Notes under the pieces: generated by a model
Told to the model about the DNA's origin: nothing
Seen by the model: only the letters and a program-made list of their open reading frames with translations
Database searches by the model: none
Position numbers and translations under genes: made by a program
Origin: Chrysemys picta bellii
Lineage: Eukaryota; Chordata; Testudines; Emydidae
Assembly: GCF_011386835.1 (NCBI RefSeq)
Contig: NC_088796.1
Span: 70,569,468-70,633,467 of the forward strand
DNA length: 64,000 bases
Direction of reading: 5' to 3'
Part shown: in pieces, positions 56,396 through 64,000 of the stretch
Layout: each line of letters begins with the position of its first letter
Position numbering within the stretch: the first letter of the stretch is position 1

Positions 56396-58414
56396 CTAGG
56401 GACTATATACATCCCTGTCAAATGTCTAGTTTCCAATACCAAAGCAAGACTGCAAAAAACCTACATTTTTCTCTCCTTCCATCCTGGGAATCAGTTCAAC
56501 TGTTTACAGTGAAACTTTCAGGAAAAAAAAATCCTTCCCTGGCTGAGCAACCAAATATCCACAAAAAGATACAACTTTGAGAATATTATAAACAATCAAA
56601 AATGACCCTGTAGAATATAAATGCTTAAACAACCTCAGCTGTGTGTTGCTATGTCGTATACCCAGAAAAAAACCCCACACCAATGTACGTTTATACAACC
56701 AGTATTTTTTCACCCTATGACAGACAGGGTCAAGTGACCTGAAATAGTTTTGTATACTGCACTCCTAAGCAGGTCAATATTTTCAGCATCAAAAGCTATT
56801 GATTTGCTAGTAATTAACACTGCGCTACATGAATGTATGTACTCAAACACCATCTCCTCTGCACAGGGTAACTCTGATACTGCAGCATATTTTTCAAGCA
56901 AAATGACCCATTAGTTTTAGATATTTAAATTTACCCTGATGTTTGATGCAGAATTTGACCACATTTCTTAGTCTTTTGCTGCTTTTAGGCTTGTCAGCCA
57001 CAATGTAATAAATAGGAATTGTGGGGAAAATGATAAGGTGCTAACCAACTTTGTATAAAAACATAAAAAAGGAGAAATTTGCTTAAGAAACTGAGTAAAC
57101 AATTTTAAGTGAATCTGAGGGACAGAAACTGAAAATTAATCAAGAAAAATGTTCACCTATATTTATATAAGATGGTTACCACTATTATTGCAATAAGTCT
57201 GCCACCCATTCAGATTACCAAAAAACTATCCCCTCTCCTCTAATTTAGGTTGGCAGCGACCCAAACATTATTTCAGGCCAGTGCAACAACACGAGGTTGT
57301 GATGTGATGGAACATAATGTTGAATCAGGGCATTGTAATGCAACAAATTTGTCCTCAAAACCACTAACAGATCTAATGGAGGGTCATATAATCCTGTGAG
57401 ATAAAAGTTTCAGCAGAGAATAACTAAATCTTATGTATTTTTAGAGAAAAAAGGTATTTTAGAAAGTGTAACAGAAAACACATAGACTAGAATTTTTCAA
57501 TTGATGGGAAAATAGCTGTCTCAGCCAGAGATTTCAGCTATTATATTCCTCAGTCTTTTTCCAACATAAGACAATTTCTTGCCACTGTAAACCTGAATTC
57601 CAGTCAATGTCTTTATGTACAAACACATATACGTTGTATAGAGAAGTACTGAAGAAGTAGCTGCTCCCCAGAAATATTTGAACTACATAATTTTTGTAAA
57701 TAATAGTTCATTTAAGTTTTATTATTTTAAAGGTCTAAAAAAAAAAAAAAATCTCAATACCCTGATTTTTCCTTCTGGAAAAATCCACTCTAACCTGCAA
57801 AAAGTTTGTCCACCAGTCAATATTTGTCTACAGTGTCAATTGCTAAAGGGAAGTTTTTCGGGATAATGGGGTTGTTATGAAAAATCATTATAACTGATGG
57901 CAGAAACTTATTCTGTTTCTGTGAGAAGTGAAATGGTTATAGCTGTGACATTTAAAAACAACAATTCTTGAGCACTCCAAAAGCTTATGGAAACCTTCCT
58001 TGATGGAAGCACTTTTTTGGTTTCCAGTTCCCTGGAAACCCGTGGTGCCCTCATACAATAGCAGTGAACAAGAAGTACATGCTTCATGTTTCAATGAGAT
58101 GGGAAGGAGGGGAAGAGAGAGAGAAACAGAAGCACTGAAGTAAAAGAAGTGTTATGGTTTTGCCCTTTATGAGTGAGATCAAAGATCAGAATCACCGGCT
58201 TGCAACAAATCTATACAAAACCCTTCTTGCATGGAGCTTGCACAAAGTCTGAGAATAGGCTCACTGAAGCATGGTGGTGATTTAAAAAAATAAAAACAAA
58301 AAACACAGCAGACGGACGTGAGGATGGATAGTTGAATAAATGGAATACAACATAATCTACTTAGGTCTGAAACCAAAGGCCTGGGGATTAATAGGTTCGA
58401 TGAGTTGCAGTTAC

Positions 58415-58598
58415 CTGGTGTGGCTGTTGGATGACAGGCTCTCCCAGGGCTGTACGCTACAGCCAGTGATCGCATAGGCTCCCCCGCAGCTGCCATCTAA
58501 TTTCATCAGCAGGGCTTTTGCTGCATTCTCAGCTGTCTTCCTGCAGTCGTGAGCTCTCTTGAGCATCTGGGTAATGTTCTCATCACCTGTTTGGTCCC
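58415..58598 (-). CDS. MCC: MCC coding exon (sixth from last)
   Basis: 184 bases. Two bases complete a Gly codon, then DQTGDENITQMLKRAHDCRK, TAENAAKALLMKLDGSCGGA and SVQPWESLSSNSHT with the first two bases of a Ser codon. Acceptor AAACTAG, donor CCAG/GTAACT. The sequence matches MCC nearly residue for residue over the central block. The intron that follows on the gene strand is 18.3 kb and carries the transposase-like pseudogene and the DIRS element. Confidence 0.95.
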
Positions 58599-61500
58599 CT
58601 AGTTTGCAAACAAACAATCAGTGTCAGAGCTTCGAAGAGCATACTGAAAATTAATACTAGAATACAGACTCTTAAAGCTATTTTCACTTAATGCTGTGAC
58701 ATTAACACCTAGCTAGCAATTTGTGATCTAAGTGAGACTAATACAGAGAAAAAGAACAAAGCTATGACTTGTATTTATCTGTTTTGTACTAGAGGTAAAC
58801 ACATACGATGCTGCCATCAGACAGGACAAGTAAGAGACAGTTTGCTCTGTGCAAGACTGTGCTTTATCCTCATTTGAGCCAAGCATTGTACATCCACATT
58901 TTATGCTCGCTAAATAAGCCACATGCCCTTGAATATTAACCCTCCAGAAGGGTTGCCCTTAAGACAGCATTAAAATTGTGGAAGCGAGAGTACCAGCCAA
59001 CAGGCGCGGGCTGGTTGGGCTAATCTCCTTGAGAAGATGCAGCTACAACTCCCTTGTATTTTCCATGTAGGGGTGTAAATCCTCACTGATCTTCATAGCC
59101 ACAGAGAGGAAAATTATCTGTGTTACCAGCAATAAGGATACACCAAGCAGTGCGAAGGGCAGTGAGAGGCAGCATATTCTAGTGGAAAGAGCACTGGACT
59201 GGGAGCTGGGAGAGCCGTGTTCCATTCCCAACTCTATCACAGACCTGCTGGGGGACTTTAGGCAATTTGCTCTCTATGCCCCAGCTTCCCTGCCCATCCT
59301 TTTTGTCTCTTTTGTCTATTTAGACTGTAAGGTCCTTCAAGGCAGGACCTGTCTCTTACTATGTGTTTGTACAGTGTCTAGCACTAACAGGGCCTCATTC
59401 TGAGTTGGGGGTCTTGGTGCTGATGTAACATCAAAAAATAAATAATAAAAAGAAAAAAAAAGAAAAAAGCAGAAAATGCCAGGAAATTCAAAGTGATGAG
59501 TGGAGCAACATCCTCCATTCAATCAATCAATCTACTGGTTATGGAAGTTGCAGGAAGAGTATGCACGATTTCACACTGTACTTCCTGGCTTTTCTCCCCG
59601 TCTATCAAAACTTTAACACTATACACACACTCAATAAAATAATCACATACAAAACTTAAGCAACATAATATTATCCCAACCCTTTCCTCCCTGTTCTGGG
59701 TTTTCTGGTGGTTGACACCAGAGACTGTCATGATCATTCTCTCAAATATCAGGATGTAGAGAAAATCCAGAACTGGGTACATACGACTTCAGTGTCTTAT
59801 TCTACATTTCTGTTAACAGGCCAAATCCTGAGGTGCTTACTCAGACTTTATTTGATCAGTTCTCAGGCAAGTTTCCCACTGAAGCCAATGGTAGTTTTGC
59901 CTGCAAGGGACTGAGTAAGGCATTAGGATTTGGCACCAAATTTATTATTTTAACAAACAAACCAGATTTGTGGTGCTAGACAAATCATTAATAAAGACAT
60001 TCTGGGATTTGTGTAAATTTGGAAAATGTATATTTCTCCGATATAATGAGACGGCTCTCAGGATTGTGGGGAGGGGTTGTTCGGTGTCTAACTTTAAATA
60101 TAAACTAAACTAATTTTTACTTTAAACTAATGCAAAACAATAACTTTTGTCAGGCAAAGACTCTTCTGACTAAATTTCTCAGTGAAATAAAGTTTCACAG
60201 CCAAGCTATAACCTCCTGAAAAACAAGATTTATGATGGAAATGCTGGCACAGTCTCCACTAAAGGGTGTGAGTGGTAATGCTACTATTAAAAAAAAAGTT
60301 GACGGTAGACACCTATATAAATGTAGGTTACACCCTCTCTTTTATAACCTGAACATGGAGAAGAAAACGAATACTTTCCTTTCTGGAGTTACTTCTTGAC
60401 TAGCAAAATCTAAGGCCTAATACACACTTGCTCCTAATGCCCTTTCATAAAGAAACAGCAGTACAAATTCAATACCAGACTACCAAAAGGAAGGGCTAGA
60501 ATCTAGAGAAAAATCTGCTGAGACCTTTCCTGCATGACATACTCTGCAAGGAGAAACACACCTACACAAAGACTTGCACAAACCACTAGGAGAGATGCAA
60601 AGTAAACTGCCTGGAAACAGCGTAGTAATTGTGGATCATTGCGTCTAGCCTGCAGAAACAAGAGGTGGAACTCATCTGTCTTGTGGCTCTGAAACCAGCT
60701 GGTCGTTTGGTCCTTAAAAGCTTTCAGTTTACATTTCAGTGGTTCTTGAGAAGCTGGCGCTATAAATTAGTGTCTAAAGGCAGTGTCTAGGTCTCAGCAC
60801 AGTATGGAAAGCTATTTTTCTGTCTGAAGGTTTCATATACCTTCTCCCTCCCCTCCCCCCAAAGCAAGGTCCAAGATTACTACTACCACTCCCTCCCATC
60901 AGTAAGAGGAATGAGCCTCTGTAAAATTAAGAGTTAGTTTCACAGTGAAAACATTTATTTATTGACAGAAAATGTGACTTGTGTGCAAAGAACTCGCATG
61001 TACCATGTTGAAAATGGATTAATAAACGGGCTGACTCTGTTATTAGGAAAGCACCATCCCCCAAAGAACATTTTCAATAGCAGTGTTAACTAGTGTCAGT
61101 GTGTGCTGCTGAGTAACGAAATGAAATAGAACAACACAGAAAACAGAGGCCGAAACCTCCGTCCATGCAGTAAAACATGAGACGGAAATGTTAAAACACA
61201 AGAGTACCATGGGAGCTTGGAGGTAAAGACTGCACATGGTATTTTATCTGCATTATGGTATATTTGAGAGTACAGATTTAAGACCAGATTTTTATGAAAC
61301 ACAATTTTTGTGGGCAAATACTATGGCTATGTACACAACTGTGGTAATGGCAAGTGCAAATTATGTAACCCAAACCACTGCATTCAGTATGTGAAGCGCA
61401 TGCTTGGGTGCTTGGCGGTATCAGTTTAATCACTGTGCTTGGTATATGGTTATTGCCCAACAAAAGTAATCCCACAAGTCCAGAAGATGCATCTCCTGTA

Positions 61501-61734
61501 ATACCATATATGGTTTATTTTAACTTGCTTATAATAGTTTGTTTCGGTTCCAGTCCCAATTTTTGTGTGTGTCAAACATTTTATTTATTCAGTTGAAAAC
61601 ATGAAAATAAGCACATATTTGGTGGGTAACAAACTGTCAGGAGATGATTCACTGTTGCAACCAGCCCTTGTAAACTGATAAATGTTAACTGAAGTGCAGA
61701 ATGGGATTTAGAGAATGACTCATTGAGATCTTAC
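58599..61734 (-). other. MCC: MCC intron, 3.1 kb
   Basis: Holds a tRNA-headed SINE at 59170-59450. The rest has no recognised element. Confidence 0.8.
59170..59450 (+). repeat. tRNA-headed SINE with AATAAATAA tail
   Basis: A tRNA-like head (CTAGTGGAAAGAGCAC, then CCGTGTTCCATTCCCAAC as a worn B box), a body with AGACTGTAAGGTCCTTCAAG and TGTACAGTGTCTAGCACTAA, and a 3' end of AATAAATAATAAA. Reptile and MIR-related SINEs share this layout. In an MCC intron. Confidence 0.6.
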
Positions 61735-61835
61735 CAACAGAACCAACGCCTGCAGCTCTAAATTGACCAAGAATGAGACTCTGTTCACTTTCTGCCAAAG
61801 CCAGCAGCAGCTCGTATGCTTCTATGCACTGTTCA
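61735..61835 (-). CDS. MCC: MCC coding exon (most upstream one in the window)
   Basis: 101 bases: one base of a Ser codon, then EQCIEAYELLLALAESEQSL, ILGQFRAAGVGSV and one base of a Gly codon. Acceptor TTATTTCAG, donor GTTG/GTAAGA. It joins the next exon in frame to give VGDQTGDEN. No further MCC exon was recognised between 61836 and 64000; the gene continues beyond the window. Confidence 0.95.
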
Positions 61836-61926
61836 CTGAAATAAAACAAACACAATATCTGCAACTTAGACAGGAGAATCAACATCAGAGATCAACACTG
61901 GATAAGTGGTGGTGGAAGAACTAGGC

Positions 61927-62259
61927 CAGTGGTTCTCAAACTTGGGCCGCTGCTTGTTCAGGGTAAGCACCCTGGCGGGCCGGGCCAGTTTGTTTACCTG
62001 CCGTGTCCGCAGGTTTGGCCGATCGCGGCTCCCACTGGCCACAGTTTGCCGCTCCAGGCCAATGGGGGCTGCAGGAAGGGCAGCCAGCACGTCCCTCGGC
62101 CTGCACCGCTTTCTGCGGCCTTCATTGACCTGGAGTGGCGAACCACGGCTAGTAGGAGCCTCGATCGGCCGAACCTGCGGACGCGGCAGGTAAACAAACT
62201 GGTCCGGCCTGCCAGGGGCTTTCCCTGAACAAGCAGCGGCCCAAGTTTGAGAATCACTG
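61927..62259. mobile_element. 333-bp hAT-like element with long TIR and exact duplication
   Basis: The ends pair over about 37 bases (CAGTGGTTCTCAAACTTGGG against its complement at 62240-62259, one mismatch). AACTAGGC is duplicated exactly at 61919-61926 and 62260-62267. The GC-rich interior includes a second inverted pair around CAGGTAAACAAACTGG. It lies just upstream of MCC exon 61735-61835 on the gene strand (92 bases from its acceptor side). Confidence 0.92.
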
Positions 62260-62579
62260 AACTAGGCTATTCCTTTCTATTTGTATGATAGCAGGGACAT
62301 TACAGAACTACAGCTGTGTCAGTAATTGATTTTTTGATTCAATGGCAGTTCTGAAAAATCAGAAAAAAATTTGGTTCAAGTCAGGCCAAATCTGAACTTT
62401 TTGGAAATATTCAATGAATAGAAGAAGTTGACAAAAAGCCTGTTTTGGGTCAAATGAAACATTTCACACTTAAACTTGGGTCTTCCCTTAGAGAGTCATT
62501 CTGTCCTTCTCTGGACCACTGACTTTTTAAGTATTTTACACAAAATGGATCAGTGTCAACAGGAGAAACAGAAAGAGAT

Positions 62580-62900
62580 CCACCCCAGAATGCCCTCCTA
62601 TAACCCGGTGGTTACAGCACTCACTTGAGCGGGAGATGACCCAAGTTCAAGTCCTGCTCCAGTGACTGACTATTTACAGGAAATAAAAAAGCTTCAGTAA
62701 GAAAGCTTAAGAGGGACCCATCCCAGAATAGCCTACACTCAGCTGCAAGAGGGAAGCCCTGGGGTCAAATCACTGGTCCAGAGAGGAGATTTGAACTTGG
62801 GTCTTCCACATCCCAGGTAATGTGGTTTCTCCCACCAATGGTCAACAAGCCTCCCCTTAGATATGCAGCCTGTGAATGTTGTCCCCAGGCTGGCCCTAAC
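62580..62900. repeat. tRNA-derived SINE pieces, head to head
   Basis: On the + strand GTGGTTACAGCACTCACTTG and AAGTTCAAGTCCTGCTCC look like A and B boxes (62612-62662). On the minus strand AAGACCCAAGTTCAAATCTC (62807-62788) is a second B-box-like block. Both are diverged. Confidence 0.5.
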
Positions 62901-64000
62901 TCATTGAATAGGAAATGGGAGAGGTGGAATGACCAGTGAGAGTTGAGCTTATCTTTCTTCAGAAGGGTGGCTGATACAAGACAGTAATCTGACCAACAGT
63001 GGAGGCTATTTCTTGTGAAGTTGCCTTTCCAATTTTCCATGTTATTCAAAACCCTTACCAAAATACTTATGTTTTTCTGATCCTCTGTTAAAAAATAATC
63101 CCCTGTCCAAGACTTTCCTTAAACCCATTTTCCCCACTGCAAGGAGATCACTACTGAACCTACTTGGGAACCACTCATTTCTGCTTTATTTAATATGTAA
63201 TATATAAAATTTATTCAAGATCAACTTCCTTCAAAATGAACAGGATTTGCCCTAATGCCACAAGTGTTTGCTCCAAATTAGTCGAAAGAATGCTCCAGAG
63301 ACACCATTTTTTACAAATATTTTAAAGCAAATATAGTTATTTGGGACCAAATCCTGAGAAGTGTACCTCACAGTTCCTACAGAAGTCAAGTTAATTCACA
63401 AAAGTCAATAGGACTTGTGGGTTCTTTCTTTATACCATCAAGCTTGTGAAAGATGCTAGACTGACAGTAGGAGAAACTGAAGTCTCCTATTTATACAACA
63501 GACAGCTAAAGCACAGACAACTCCAGCACAAGCTTCTTCACAGTGCTTCTCCAGCGTGCCCCAACCTTCATCTGGAGGGATGCTAGAGTGTGAGAGTGGA
63601 GTTCAGTCATTTTACCTACTGAATCCTTAACCTCTTGTTGGGATGGCTAATGATCATGGCTGCCTATGTGATGAGGACACTGGACTGCGAGCACCCAACA
63701 CACTTCAAATAGAGCAAGACACAGATTTAACATTTCTCAGACACTGATTCATTTCTTCTCGCTGAAGAAATATTGGAAAAATATTCCCAGCAACGTCCAT
63801 CATATTAATATCACAAGTTGCTTATTATTATCATCATCATCACTTTTTTCTTTATTTATTTTCTTCAGTAAAACCTGCAAAGGTTGTTTCATGTACATAT
63901 GAGAAGGAGGGGGGAAAACTAAACAAATCTTCCCTAACTCTAATCTTCATTCTGTATTTCCAAAAAGAAGAGGTAAAGCTATTTAGTGTGACAGCTAAAT

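Larger units (their letters stand above)
40079..58414 (-). other. MCC: MCC intron, 18.3 kb
   Basis: Contains the B element (40313), a CA repeat (41114), a small TIR fragment (43311), the transposase-like pseudogene with its CR1 (46014-48985), the DIRS element (50487-55785) and a CR1 tail (56232). I see no feature in about 41.2-43.3, 43.5-45.7, 49.1-50.2 and 56.4-58.4 kb beyond simple repeats. Confidence 0.7.
61836..64000 (-). other. MCC: MCC intron, partial
   Basis: Holds a hAT-like element (61927-62259) and tRNA-derived SINE pieces (62580-62900). 62.9-64.0 kb shows no feature. Confidence 0.75.

Noticed and set aside
62600..62670. Functional tRNA gene
   Set aside because: A- and B-box-like blocks are present, but no cloverleaf with paired acceptor arms could be built; fits a tRNA-derived SINE.

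Overview
This is nuclear DNA from an amniote vertebrate, most likely a turtle and otherwise a crocodilian or similar sauropsid. The evidence is spliced vertebrate genes with very long AT-rich introns, CR1 LINEs with the ATTCTATG 3' tail, a DIRS-type retrotransposon, and many small hAT-like elements with 8-bp target duplications. There are no bacterial-style genes, no CRISPR array, and no rRNA or intact tRNA gene.

Two protein-coding genes occupy the window tail to tail. The last four coding exons of DCP2 (mRNA decapping enzyme) run on the + strand from 3260 to 5623, followed by a long 3' UTR. The last seven coding exons of MCC (mutated in colorectal cancers, a coiled-coil PDZ-ligand protein) run on the - strand from 61835 down to the stop codon at 16202. 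All exon junctions join in frame. The stop codons are 10.6 kb apart, so the two 3' UTRs face each other and may meet or overlap. The convergent DCP2-MCC order is the one known from human 5q22. The functions are unrelated: DCP2 removes the mRNA cap in the cytoplasm, and MCC acts in Wnt, junction and polarity signalling.

Region by region: 1-2495 is a CR1 LINE (antisense, cut by the window edge). 2500-3009 is the 3' end of a DIRS element with a tyrosine-recombinase tail. 3260-5623 holds DCP2 exons, one of which is followed by a GC-AG intron. 5624 to about 12.3 kb is DCP2 3' UTR. About 12.6-16.2 kb is MCC 3' UTR. 16.2-64 kb is MCC exons and introns. The introns carry at least nine small TIR elements with exact or near-exact 8-bp duplications, several CR1 tails, MIR-like and tRNA-derived SINEs, a transposase-like pseudogene split by a CR1 (46.0-49.0 kb), and a decayed 5.3-kb DIRS element (50.5-55.8 kb).

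Points that stand out: two inverted copies of one hAT-like element closely flank two MCC exons, an arrangement that favours circular RNA. The DIRS termini are about 298-bp units that are themselves inverted-repeat-ended. The transposase-like gene reads in a single frame across its CR1 insertion, apart from three stops. Three TGATGCAAT-type motifs lie just upstream of that gene. One of the paired elements contains a foldback insertion with a 13-bp target duplication.
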